39,898 nt of DNA from Acidobacteriota bacterium (lineage in GTDB: Bacteria; Acidobacteriota; Vicinamibacteria; Vicinamibacterales; UBA2999), in NCBI GenBank assembly GCA_009694735.1, contig SHUG01000009.1:1-39898 (forward strand), in the 5' to 3' direction. The notes under the pieces were generated by a model. The model searched no databases and had not been told where the DNA came from. It was given only the letters and a program-made list of their open reading frames with translations. The position numbers were made by a program, and so were the translations under genes. Shown piece after piece: positions 32,726 through 39,898 of this stretch. Position 1 is the stretch's first letter, and each line of letters begins with the position of its first letter.

Positions 32726-34069
32726 TTGCCATTCACCACGCTCGGGCTCGGGTTGAAGATCACGACCGCACTCAAGGAACAGGGCTACGTCGAGCCGACG
32801 CCGATCCAGGCCAAGGCCATTCCCGTCATTCTCGAAGGCCGCGACATCATCGGGGTGGCGCAGACCGGCACGGGCAAGACCGCGGCGTTCGTGCTGCCGC
32901 TGCTCGAGCGCTTGAGCGCGGCGCCGTCGCAGAAGCACATGCGGGCGCTGGTCGTGGCGCCCACCCGCGAGCTGGTCGCCCAGATCGAGGAGAACATCCG
33001 CGCCTACGGCCGCCACCTTCACCTGCGCTATGCCACGATCTTTGGCGGCGTCGGCGAGGGTCCGCAGATTCAGGCCCTGCGCCGCGGCGTCGACATTGCC
33101 GTGGCCACCCCGGGACGCCTGCTCGACTTGATGCAGCAGCGCCACGTGAACTTCGCGGACCTGCAAGTGATCGTGCTGGATGAAGCCGATCGCATGCTCG
33201 ACATGGGCTTCCTGCCGCCGATCCGCAAGATCGTCGCGGCGACGCCGAAGCTTCGCCAGACCTTGCTGTTCTCGGCGACCTTGTCGAAGGAGATCGAGGC
33301 GGTCGCCAAGGAATTCCTGAAGACGCCGGTGCTGGTGGAGATTGGCGCACGCTCGACGCCGGTGGAAGCCGTGGCCCAGTGGGTCGTCGGGGTGTCGCAG
33401 GCCGCCAAGGTGCCGGCGCTCGTGCACCTGCTCAAGGATGCCGCGCTCGAGTCGGTGCTGGTGTTCTCACGCACCAAGCACGGCGCCGATCGCATCGCCC
33501 GCAAACTGGAAGATGCCGGCATCCGCTGCGCCACGCTGCACTCGAACCGCACGCAGGGCCAGCGCATCCTCGCGCTCAAGCGTTTCAAGTCGGGCGACGT
33601 CCGCTGCCTGGTCGCCACCGACATTGCCGCCCGCGGCATCGACGTCGACGGCATTTCTCACGTCATCAACTACGATTTTCCGCCGCAGCCTGAAGATTAC
33701 GTCCATCGCATCGGTCGGACGGCCCGCGCCCAAGCCATCGGCGATGCCATCAGCTTTGTCTCTCACGACGAGATGGACGATTTGCGGCGCCTCGAGCGCT
33801 TTCTCGGCCGCGGTATCACTCGCCGCAAGCTGGAAGGGTTCGTCGCGAACACGCCCCACCCTTCGCCTTCGGCTACGGGTGGCAAGCCGCACGGCGCAGC
33901 TTCGGGGGACGGGCCCACGTCACATTCAGGGAATCGTCCGCCGGGTGGCGGCCGCTCGCACGCTCGCCCCGGCGGCCATCGTCCGGCCGCAGCAGGTGGC
34001 GGCTCGTGGCGGCCCCGTGGCCCCGGTGGCCAGCGTTCGGGCGGCCCGCCGCGGCGCGGACAGGCGTAG
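32726..34069 (+). CDS. rhlE: DEAD-box RNA helicase, RhlE-like
   Basis: A 447-residue ATP-dependent RNA helicase. Motifs in order: Q-motif region GYVEPTPIQ, AQTGTGKT (I), PTRELVAQ (Ia), TPGRLLD (Ib), DEAD (II, within VLDEADRMLDMGF), SAT (III), ATDIAARGID (V) and HRIGRTARA (VI). The tail after about 375 is Gly/Arg/His/Pro-rich and probably binds RNA. Its beginning (residues about 377-387, HPSPSATGGKP) is encoded by a palindromic element. The start is TTG directly after the uxs stop, giving the normal N-terminus PFTTLGLGLK. Co-transcription with sugar genes may simply be read-through. Confidence 0.93.
   Translation: MPFTTLGLGLKITTALKEQGYVEPTPIQAKAIPVILEGRDIIGVAQTGTGKTAAFVLPLLERLSAAPSQKHMRALVVAPTRELVAQIEENIRAYGRHLHLRYATIFGGVGEGPQIQALRRGVDIAVATPGRLLDLMQQRHVNFADLQVIVLDEADRMLDMGFLPPIRKIVAATPKLRQTLLFSATLSKEIEAVAKEFLKTPVLVEIGARSTPVEAVAQWVVGVSQAAKVPALVHLLKDAALESVLVFSRTKHGADRIARKLEDAGIRCATLHSNRTQGQRILALKRFKSGDVRCLVATDIAARGIDVDGISHVINYDFPPQPEDYVHRIGRTARAQAIGDAISFVSHDEMDDLRRLERFLGRGITRRKLEGFVANTPHPSPSATGGKPHGAASGDGPTSHSGNRPPGGGRSHARPGGHRPAAAGGGSWRPRGPGGQRSGGPPRRGQA
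33856..33886 (+). repeat. Palindromic element inside the helicase gene
   Basis: Perfect stem CCACCC ... GGGTGG around TTCGCC-TTC-GGCTAC, followed by CAAG. It sits in frame at the junction of the helicase core and the low-complexity tail. Confidence 0.75.
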
Positions 34070-34457
34070 CTCGCTTGGGTGGGGCGAGCCCTCGCGATGC
34101 TCGGGCTCGTGGGCCCGGCGCTAACGCGCCTTGTGGGGCTCGCGGCTTCGCCGCTCATGGGTTCGTGCCTGAAGCCCCCGGTTCCGGGTTCCACCGGGAT
34201 CCTCAAGATCGCGTAGAGGCGGCAGATAGAGCGAGTGTCCGCATTGGTGGGTTGGACCCCGGCCGATTGTATTCGTTCCCGACGAGCGGCGAAGCCGCGA
34301 GCCCCACGAGACCGAGCGACGCGAGGGCGAGCCGCACGAGGCGCGACTTGTCCACCGAAGCGCGTCGGCGCGAAGGTGGAAGCGCCGAGCCCCACGCGGA
34401 CCGGGCGACCTGTCCGCCGAAGCGCCGCAGGCGCGAAGGAGGAAGCCCGGTCCGCGC
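34070..34457. repeat. Gene-free convergent gap filled with palindromic repeats
   Basis: No gene is seen in these 388 bp between the convergent ends of the helicase and pgsA. It contains a perfect 24-bp inverted repeat (34133-34156 and 34284-34307). A segment at 34083-34113 matches 29074-29103. Two der-type elements (34347-34380 and 34408-34446) share the core TGTCCRCCGAAGCGC and GCGAAGG. Transcripts from either side would form very stable structures here, so it may act as a bidirectional terminator. Confidence 0.8.
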
Positions 34458-35015
34458 CTACTTGTTGATGATCCGCGCCAGGCGCCAGGCGTAATCGACC
34501 CACGACGCCAGCGTGATCCCAAGCGAGATCCAGATCGCCGCCTCCACCCACAGCGACGTGCGGCCAAGGTAGTTGAAGAACATCACCACCACGCACGACA
34601 CCACGAACACGGCGGTGGCCACCTTGCCGAGCGGCGATGGACGGAACGTCCGCGGGCCAACCGCCAGGTTGATGATGGCCACCGTGAGCAGGATGCCGAC
34701 ATCACGGCTGAGGACGGTGATCGTCAGCCACAGCGGCAGGCGATTCACGAGACCGATGTTGGGCAAGGTCAGCACGACGAAAGTCGCGCCGATCAGCAGT
34801 TTGTCGGCAATCGGATCGAGCCACGCCCCCAGGTCGGTCTTGCCGCTGGTCGTGCGGGCAGCGAAGCCGTCCAGCAGATCGGTGATGCCGGCGAAGATAA
34901 AGGTCAGCAGCGCCCAGCCGAACCGGCCATACAGCGTCAACAACACAAAGGCCGGCACCAACAGCATCCGCAGCATCGTGAGCTGGTTCGCCAGGGTGAA
35001 GACCTGGGTAGTCAT
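34458..35015 (-). CDS. pgsA: CDP-alcohol phosphatidyltransferase (PgsA-like)
   Basis: A 185-residue inner-membrane enzyme of the CDP-alcohol phosphatidyltransferase family, most like phosphatidylglycerophosphate synthase. The family signature is complete: DLLDGFAAR, then GAWLDPIAD, giving the four metal-binding aspartates. Five to six hydrophobic segments are visible. The ATG at 35015 overlaps the stop of the lipoprotein gene (ATGA) and yields the standard N-terminus FTLANQLTMLR; the upstream extension of the frame is Arg-rich shadow sequence. The exact alcohol substrate is inferred. Confidence 0.9.
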   Translation of the reverse strand: MTTQVFTLANQLTMLRMLLVPAFVLLTLYGRFGWALLTFIFAGITDLLDGFAARTTSGKTDLGAWLDPIADKLLIGATFVVLTLPNIGLVNRLPLWLTITVLSRDVGILLTVAIINLAVGPRTFRPSPLGKVATAVFVVSCVVVMFFNYLGRTSLWVEAAIWISLGITLASWVDYAWRLARIINK

Positions 35016-36388
35016 GGCCGGGTCAGGGCCTCGACGCGGTCGATGGTTTCGATCGCCTCGGCGCCGCTCACGCCGCGCAGGAGTTCGAAGTTGCCGCCCG
35101 CGAGCGACATGATGCCGGCGGCGACGGCTTGCGAGACATCCGGGTAGCTGAGGTGGCCCACGGGCACGTCGTTGACGGTCACCGCGGTCGCCTGCCACCT
35201 CTTCAGCAGGTCCGGCTTGGCCGCCCCCACCAAGCCCAGCAACCGCGAGACGGTCAGCGCCAGCTCGCCGCGGCGAACCCGCAACCCAGGCTGAAACTCG
35301 TAGTTCGGCAAGGTGTCCATGATGCCCGCGCGCGTCACGGAATTAATCCACTGTTGCGCCCAGTGCCCGCGGATGTCGGTGACGATCAGCTGGCGAGGGC
35401 GCGCGCGAGCCACCAGGCTCTCGAGCCGAATGCCAATCAGCGCGGCAATTTCGGCGCGGGCCACGCCGGCATTGCCGGGGATGGCGCGATACTCAGCCGG
35501 TAGCTTCATCAGCGCCGCCCGAGCCCGCACGCGCGCCATGACGTTGTCGGAGACTTCGCCCAGGTCAATGGCGCGGGCCCGTTCGTACGCCGACAACGCG
35601 CCCACCACATCGTCATTGGATTCCAGCAGCCCGCCAATCGCCGCCCAGGATAGCGCATCGCCCAGGTCGAGCTCGACGGCCTTGCGGTAATGGTCGAGCG
35701 CCGCCGCCGGCTCGCCGGCCTTCTGCTCCACGGCGGCGAGCTCGCGATACAGAAACGCCGAGTCAGGAGACGCGGCGATCGCGTGCTGATAGGCAGCCTT
35801 CGCTTCGTCCCAGCGACGGCCGTCGGTCGCCGCCTTGGCCCGGCCCAGCATGTCCTGGGTCGCGTGGAACCGGAGCAATTCGACCCGGCCCTTGAGGTCG
35901 GTCAGCAACGGATCCTTCGCCAAGGCCGTCTCGAAGCTGATCAGGGCGTCCCCGACGCGGTCCATTTCGAGCAACGCCTGGCCACGGCCGACCAGGGCGG
36001 GGACGTAGGTGGCCTCTGTCACCAAGGCGCGATCGAATCGCGTCAGCGCCTCCGCTTCGTTGCCGCGCACCAGCGCCACGTACCCCATCGCCGCGTCGGC
36101 GGGATAGAACGTCGCCTGTTGCTTCAGCGCCGCGGCGAACTCACGTTCGGCACTGCGCAGATCGTCGAGCTGGAAATATTGCCAGCCCCGATCGAGCCGA
36201 CCACTGAGCGCCGGCAGCGTGCCCTCGGGCACCGCGGGAAACATGAACTCCGGATGCTTGGGCGCCCCGACCACCACCGGCACCGCCTTCGGTGCGCACC
36301 CGGAGACAGCAACGCCACCGAGGCACACAGACACAGAGAAGGCCAATATTCTTGGGCACCCAGGGAACCACGAGCTTTCTCTACCCAC
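35012..36388 (-). CDS. Lipoprotein with TPR repeats and C-terminal SLH-like domains
   Basis: A 458-residue protein read from GTG 36388, chosen because GAGG lies six bases before it and it gives a proper signal with basic residues. The lipobox is VSG-C after the hydrophobic ILAFSVSVCLGGVAV. TPR-like repeats follow (about 65-300, for example AMGYVALVRGNEAEALTRFD and SAFLYRELAAVEQKAGEPA). The last ~123 residues hold two S-layer-homology-like modules (DIRGHWAQQWINSVTRAGIM and YPDVSQAVAAGIM). It is probably outer-membrane anchored and protein-binding, possibly also wall-binding. The signal-peptide codons coincide with a dispersed-repeat-like sequence (36316-36371). It overlaps hflX by 8 bp and pgsA by 4 bp. 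Confidence 0.82.
   Translation of the reverse strand: MGRESSWFPGCPRILAFSVSVCLGGVAVSGCAPKAVPVVVGAPKHPEFMFPAVPEGTLPALSGRLDRGWQYFQLDDLRSAEREFAAALKQQATFYPADAAMGYVALVRGNEAEALTRFDRALVTEATYVPALVGRGQALLEMDRVGDALISFETALAKDPLLTDLKGRVELLRFHATQDMLGRAKAATDGRRWDEAKAAYQHAIAASPDSAFLYRELAAVEQKAGEPAAALDHYRKAVELDLGDALSWAAIGGLLESNDDVVGALSAYERARAIDLGEVSDNVMARVRARAALMKLPAEYRAIPGNAGVARAEIAALIGIRLESLVARARPRQLIVTDIRGHWAQQWINSVTRAGIMDTLPNYEFQPGLRVRRGELALTVSRLLGLVGAAKPDLLKRWQATAVTVNDVPVGHLSYPDVSQAVAAGIMSLAGGNFELLRGVSGAEAIETIDRVEALTRP
36316..36371. repeat. Dispersed-repeat-like segment at a gene 5' end
   Basis: It contains CACCGAGGCACACAGACACA, which I recall as a repeat scattered in several bacterial genomes. Here it overlaps the start region of the TPR/SLH lipoprotein gene and encodes the hydrophobic core of its signal peptide in antisense. 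Only one copy lies in this window, so the call rests on memory. Confidence 0.4.
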
Positions 36389-37682
36389 GACGGCCTCGCA
36401 TTTTCGGGGCGGCGGGCGTTGCCATGCCGACCTTGGGGAGCAGGCGGCGCGGCAGGTCGACCTCCAGCGTCGCGTGATCGCCCATGGTGGCGTGACTGTG
36501 CACCGTGGCATGGCGATAGACCCAGGCCAGGCGCTCGGCCTGTGCGGGATCCGAGAGATCGAGGTCGATCGTCACTCGCTGTTGATCCAGCGCCAGTCGC
36601 GATGCGACGCTCTCGAGCAGGTCGTCGCATCCCTGGCCGGTGGCCGCGGAGATCAGCAGCGCCGACGGGTCCGCATCCTGGACGCGGCGGCGTTCGTCAG
36701 GCGACAACTGGTCAACCTTGTTGTAGACCTCAATACGCGGCACCAGGTGGGCGCCCACCTCTTCGAGCACGCGCGTGACCGCGGCCATGTGCCGCTCGCG
36801 CTCGGGATTGGCGGCATCGATGACGTGCAAGACCAGATCGGCGTCGGCGGTTTCTTCGAGCGTGGCCCGAAACGCGGCGACCAGCGTGTGCGGCAAGCGG
36901 TCAATAAAGCCAACCGTGTCGCTCACCAGCAACTCACGCCGATCGGGCAACGACGCACGGCGCACCAGCGGATCCAACGTGACGAACAACGCGTTGGATG
37001 CCTCCGCGTCTGACTTGGTCAGCCGGTTGAACAACGTCGTCTTGCCCGCGTTGGTATAGCCCACGAGCGCCACCGTCGGCGCATCCATCTTGTGACGCCG
37101 CTCGCGCAGTTGGGTACGGCGGCGCCGCACGACGTCGATGTCGTCCGTCAGTACTTTCATGCGGACGCGGATACGGCGGCGATCCGCTTCGAGCTTGGTC
37201 TCGCCAGGGCCCCGGGTGCCGATGCCACCGCCCTGCTGCGACAAGCCGGTGCTGGCGCCAACCAATCGCGGCAGCAGGTACTTAAGCTGCGCCAGCTCCA
37301 CTTGCAGTTTGCCTTCCCGCGTGCGAGCGCGCCTGGCGAAGATGTCGAGGATGAGCTGCGTGCGATCGACAACCTTGAGATCGAGCCGCTTGCTGAGCTC
37401 GCGCAACTGCGCGGGCGACAGTTCGTTGTCGAAGATGACGACACCGGCGTCGGCTTCCGCGGCGGCGGCGGCCAGCACCTCGACCTTGCCGCTCCCCAGA
37501 AACGTCGCCGAATCGGGCCGGGGGCGCTCCTGCAGCACCCGCAGGACGACGCGCGCTCCCGCTGCTTCCGCCAGCCCACCAAGCTCTTCGAGGGAATGTT
37601 CTGCGTCGACCCGCCGCGCGCCGCCGGTGACCAGGCCAACAAGCGCTGCTCGTTCGACGAGCACGGGACGTTGAGTACTCAT
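36381..37682 (-). CDS. hflX: GTPase HflX
   Basis: A 433-residue ribosome-binding GTPase that splits stalled 70S ribosomes. The N-terminal HflX domain (about 20-175) ends in the Gly-rich segment GGGIGTRGPGETKLE. The G domain has GYTNAGKTTLFNRLT (P-loop), DTVGFID and NKVDQL, followed by a short C-terminal domain. Length is normal. Its ATG is only 36 bp from the start of the divergent antiporter gene. The stop overlaps the GTG of the lipoprotein gene, so hflX leads a three-gene operon. Confidence 0.95.
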   Translation of the reverse strand: MSTQRPVLVERAALVGLVTGGARRVDAEHSLEELGGLAEAAGARVVLRVLQERPRPDSATFLGSGKVEVLAAAAAEADAGVVIFDNELSPAQLRELSKRLDLKVVDRTQLILDIFARRARTREGKLQVELAQLKYLLPRLVGASTGLSQQGGGIGTRGPGETKLEADRRRIRVRMKVLTDDIDVVRRRRTQLRERRHKMDAPTVALVGYTNAGKTTLFNRLTKSDAEASNALFVTLDPLVRRASLPDRRELLVSDTVGFIDRLPHTLVAAFRATLEETADADLVLHVIDAANPERERHMAAVTRVLEEVGAHLVPRIEVYNKVDQLSPDERRRVQDADPSALLISAATGQGCDDLLESVASRLALDQQRVTIDLDLSDPAQAERLAWVYRHATVHSHATMGDHATLEVDLPRRLLPKVGMATPAAPKMRGRRG

Positions 37683-37718
37683 TTCTCAATCGATTTTACT
37701 CCACAACTTATAATCAGC
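37683..37718. promoter_or_regulatory. Compact divergent promoter region (hflX / antiporter)
   Basis: Only 36 bp separate two divergent start codons. On plus, a perfect TATAAT (37709-37714) lies 4 bp before the antiporter ATG, which would give a leaderless mRNA. On minus, TAAAAT (37694-37699) lies 11 bp before the hflX ATG. The two promoters must overlap, and neither gene has room for a normal leader. Confidence 0.55.
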
Positions 37719-39158
37719 ATGCCGATGAGCGATCCTGTCGCGGAGTTTCCTCGCGCGCTTGCCGCGTATCCAGACGCCGCTGGAAGTCTCTGGACCGTCC
37801 TGGCCGCGCGCATTGAAGCGGAACCATTCAACGCAATTGCGACCGGCATCTTTCTGCTCGCCGTGGCGCACACCTTTGTCGCGGCGCGATTCACCAGGGC
37901 CGCGCACGAGCTGCAGCAGGCCAGCGATACGCGACTGGCCGCGGCCGGATTGCCGTCGCGGCCCAGCGTGCGCGCCGAAGTCCTCCACTTTTTCGGCGAG
38001 ATCGAGGTGGTCTTCGGCCTGTGGGGGCTCCCACTGATGGTCGCGATCATCTGGTCGCGGGGATGGGAGACGGCGAAGCACTACGTCAACGACACCGTCA
38101 ACTACACTGAACCGCTGTTCGTTGTCGTCATCATGGCGCTGGCGTCCACGCGGCCGGTGGTCGCGCTGGCCGAGTCGGTGCTGCGCCGCGTGGCCCAGCT
38201 CGGGCGCTGCACGCCAGCGGCGTGGTGGTGCGCCATCCTGATCGTGGCGCCGTTACTCGGCTCGTTCATCACCGAACCGGCAGCCATGACCATCGCCGCG
38301 CTGCTGCTCGCGCGCCAGTTCTACGACCTGCAGCCATCCATGCGATTGCGTTACGCCACGCTCGGGCTGCTGTTCGTCAACGTCTCGATCGGCGGCACGC
38401 TGACACATTTCGCGGCGCCGCCGGTGTTAATGGTCGCCCGCACGTGGGGGTGGGACACGGCCTTCATGATCGGCCATTTCGGCTGGCGGTCGGCGATCGC
38501 CATCATCGCGTCAACGGTGGTCTACGTGATCGCGTTTCGCCGCGAATTCGCGGCATTGGCGGCGCGGCAGCCGGCCCCCGACCTGGAATCGCCCGCCGAG
38601 GATGCCGAAGAGGGCCGGCGCCTGCTGCCGATCCCCTGGTGGGTCACCACCATCCACCTGGCCTTCATGGCCTGGACGGTGGCCAACGCGCACTACCCCG
38701 CCTTGTTCGTTGCCGGCTTCCTGTTCTTCCTGGGCTTTGCCCGCGCCACGGCCGCGTACCAGAGCATGCTGGATATCAAGACGCCGCTGCTCGTCGGGTT
38801 CTTTCTGGCGGGGCTCGTACTTCATGGCGGGTTGCAGGGCTGGTGGATTGCGCCCGTGTTGTCGAGCCTCGGCGAGACGCCGCTGTTCTGGGGCGCGACC
38901 GTGCTCACGGCGTTCAACGACAACGCCCTCATCACGTACCTGGCGACGCTCGTGCCGAACCTGGACGAGACCTTCAAGATCGCGGTCGTCGAAGGCGCGG
39001 TCACGGGCGGCGGTCTGACGGTGATCGCCAACGCGCCGAACCCGGCCGGCCAGGCGTTGCTAAGCCGCTTCTTCGACGGCCCAATCAACCCGCTGCGGCT
39101 CTTCCTCGCCGCCGTCATTCCGACGTTGATGGCCGCCGCGGTGTTTCGGTTGCTCTAG
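37719..39158 (+). CDS. Putative Na+/H+ antiporter (PF07399-like)
   Basis: A 479-residue multi-pass membrane protein of the putative Na+/H+ antiporter family found in Chlamydiae and others. About eleven hydrophobic segments are seen. Conserved-looking stretches are AVAHTFVAARF near the N-terminus, FITEPAAMTIAALLLARQF, GGTLTHFAAPPVLMVA and FNDNALITYLATL near the C-terminus, where buried Asp/Asn/Glu could bind cations. ATG 37719 follows a perfect -10 box; a second ATG is at 37725. It would exchange Na+ for H+ across the inner membrane, but transport has not been shown for most members. Confidence 0.82.
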   Translation: MPMSDPVAEFPRALAAYPDAAGSLWTVLAARIEAEPFNAIATGIFLLAVAHTFVAARFTRAAHELQQASDTRLAAAGLPSRPSVRAEVLHFFGEIEVVFGLWGLPLMVAIIWSRGWETAKHYVNDTVNYTEPLFVVVIMALASTRPVVALAESVLRRVAQLGRCTPAAWWCAILIVAPLLGSFITEPAAMTIAALLLARQFYDLQPSMRLRYATLGLLFVNVSIGGTLTHFAAPPVLMVARTWGWDTAFMIGHFGWRSAIAIIASTVVYVIAFRREFAALAARQPAPDLESPAEDAEEGRRLLPIPWWVTTIHLAFMAWTVANAHYPALFVAGFLFFLGFARATAAYQSMLDIKTPLLVGFFLAGLVLHGGLQGWWIAPVLSSLGETPLFWGATVLTAFNDNALITYLATLVPNLDETFKIAVVEGAVTGGGLTVIANAPNPAGQALLSRFFDGPINPLRLFLAAVIPTLMAAAVFRLL

Positions 39159-39162
39159 TTCA

Positions 39163-39188
39163 GGTCCGGCTAAAGCCGGACGCCACAT
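39163..39188. repeat. Palindromic element between convergent genes
   Basis: Stem GTCCGGCT/AGCCGGAC with a 1-2 nt loop and the GCCACAT tail; 25 of 26 positions equal the copy inside udg (16992-17017). It lies between the antiporter stop and the MFS stop, so it may also serve as a two-way terminator. Confidence 0.8.
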
Positions 39189-39196
39189 CTGTCGGT

Positions 39197-39898
39197 TTAG
39201 CTGTCTGCCAGGGGCGCTTCGTTCGACACCGAGGTCGGCTCCGATCGCAGCCGCCTGGCCACCAGCACCGCCAGCACCACCAACAGCGCGACGTCGGCGA
39301 CAAACACGATGCGAAGTCCCGAACCGCCGATCAACCCGGCAACGACCGGACTCACAGCCAGTCCGATCAGCGACGCGGTCGTCATCACGCCAAAGCCGGT
39401 CGCGTGCGCGTCGGCCGGCAGCAGTGAACCGGCGACCGAATAGATGGTGGTCGTCGCCACGCCGATCGCCAGCCCCACCGCCACCATCGATGCACCGACC
39501 AGCCACAGCGTGGGCGCGACCACGATGGCGGCCAGAGCCACCGCTGCGGTTGCCGTGCCGCTGACGATGACGCGCTTGGCGGATCGGTGCTTCAGCAGCC
39601 GGGCGGCCAGTTGCGAACCACACGCGGCCGAGACCGCGCCAAGCGAGAACAGGATGCCTGAGACGATGGGGATGCGCTGCGGCTCTACTCCCACCTGCGC
39701 CACAAACAGCGGCAACACGGGACCGAAGCTGCGGTCAACCGTCTGCAGTCCGAAGATCACAAACAACGCGAGCACGAACCCGGGCAGGCGCATGAGATGA
39801 GCGAACACCTCCCACCCGCCGCGGTGGGTGCTGGCCGCGCGCTTGATGGGTGGATCCTTGTAAACGACCAGCACGAGCACCAGGGCCGCGGCGTAGAA
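39197..39898 (-). CDS. MFS transporter, partial (3' part)
   Basis: The visible C-terminal 233 residues of a major facilitator superfamily transporter; the frame is open to the window edge, so the start lies outside. Six hydrophobic segments fit the second half of a 12-helix carrier. GFVLALFVIFGLQTVDRS opens the second bundle, and a loop RLLKHRSAKRVIV resembles the cytoplasmic loop between helices 8 and 9. The final segment ends in an Arg-rich tail. Drug or sugar efflux is possible; the substrate is unknown. Confidence 0.85.
   Translation of the reverse strand, partial: FYAAALVLVLVVYKDPPIKRAASTHRGGWEVFAHLMRLPGFVLALFVIFGLQTVDRSFGPVLPLFVAQVGVEPQRIPIVSGILFSLGAVSAACGSQLAARLLKHRSAKRVIVSGTATAAVALAAIVVAPTLWLVGASMVAVGLAIGVATTTIYSVAGSLLPADAHATGFGVMTTASLIGLAVSPVVAGLIGGSGLRIVFVADVALLVVLAVLVARRLRSEPTSVSNEAPLADS

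Noticed and set aside
34070-34457. Repeats considered as a CRISPR array
   Set aside because: The copies are palindromic, inverted relative to each other and unevenly spaced, with no regular spacers and no cas genes.

Overview
The window is high-GC bacterial DNA from a diderm. The best guess is an Acidobacteriota lineage of the Vicinamibacteria type. That guess rests on gene content and on a family of short palindromic repeats that I recall from such genomes (peptides such as AFAKATADK and VRLKPDATS); a phylogeny of Der, PriA or HflX would settle it. Genes are tightly packed, with many 4-11 bp stop/start overlaps and frequent GTG or TTG starts. There are no rRNA genes, no CRISPR array and no intact insertion sequence. 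One tRNA-Pro is present.

Layout. (1) 100-5729, minus strand: a five-gene operon for a predicted exported xanthine dehydrogenase/aldehyde oxidoreductase-family molybdoenzyme. It has a Tat-type 2Fe-2S subunit, a molybdopterin subunit, an FAD subunit with a probable extra Fe-S cluster, an FdnI-like cytochrome b and a small unknown protein. (2) 5838-7984, minus: tsaC/Sua5 and a DUF3810 metallopeptidase-like membrane protein. (3) 8042-10203: a lower-GC accessory stretch with a small ORF, a DUF2335 membrane protein, a secreted nuclease and about 700 bp of repeat-rich non-coding DNA ending at tRNA-Pro. (4) 10320-14000: merR and der on minus, then an HU/IHF protein and an M50 protease on plus. (5) 14045-24014, minus: one probable eight-gene operon (ugd, galE, MsbA-like exporter, yicC, gmk, coaBC, type-4 udg, priA). 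(6) 24110-34069, plus: exopolysaccharide genes (five glycosyltransferases, a WcaJ-type initiating transferase, a UDP-glucuronate decarboxylase) followed by a DEAD-box helicase. The block is interrupted by a reverse-oriented VapBC toxin-antitoxin pair. (7) 34458-37682, minus: hflX, a TPR/SLH lipoprotein and pgsA. (8) A Na+/H+ antiporter-like gene on plus and the 3' part of an MFS transporter on minus.

How the genes fit together. Ugd makes UDP-glucuronate and the decarboxylase turns it into UDP-xylose, while GalE supplies UDP-galactose. The WcaJ-like enzyme starts a polyprenyl-linked repeat unit that the glycosyltransferases extend. No flippase, polymerase or Wza/Wzc export gene is visible, so the locus probably continues elsewhere.

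The most unusual signal is a family of nested palindromic elements that occurs between genes and also in frame inside Der, PriA (three copies), uracil-DNA glycosylase, a glycosyltransferase and the DEAD-box helicase, at tails, linkers or loops. This resembles the Rickettsia palindromic elements. Two other genes (DUF3810 and the TPR/SLH lipoprotein) seem to take their N-terminal hydrophobic segment from different dispersed repeats.
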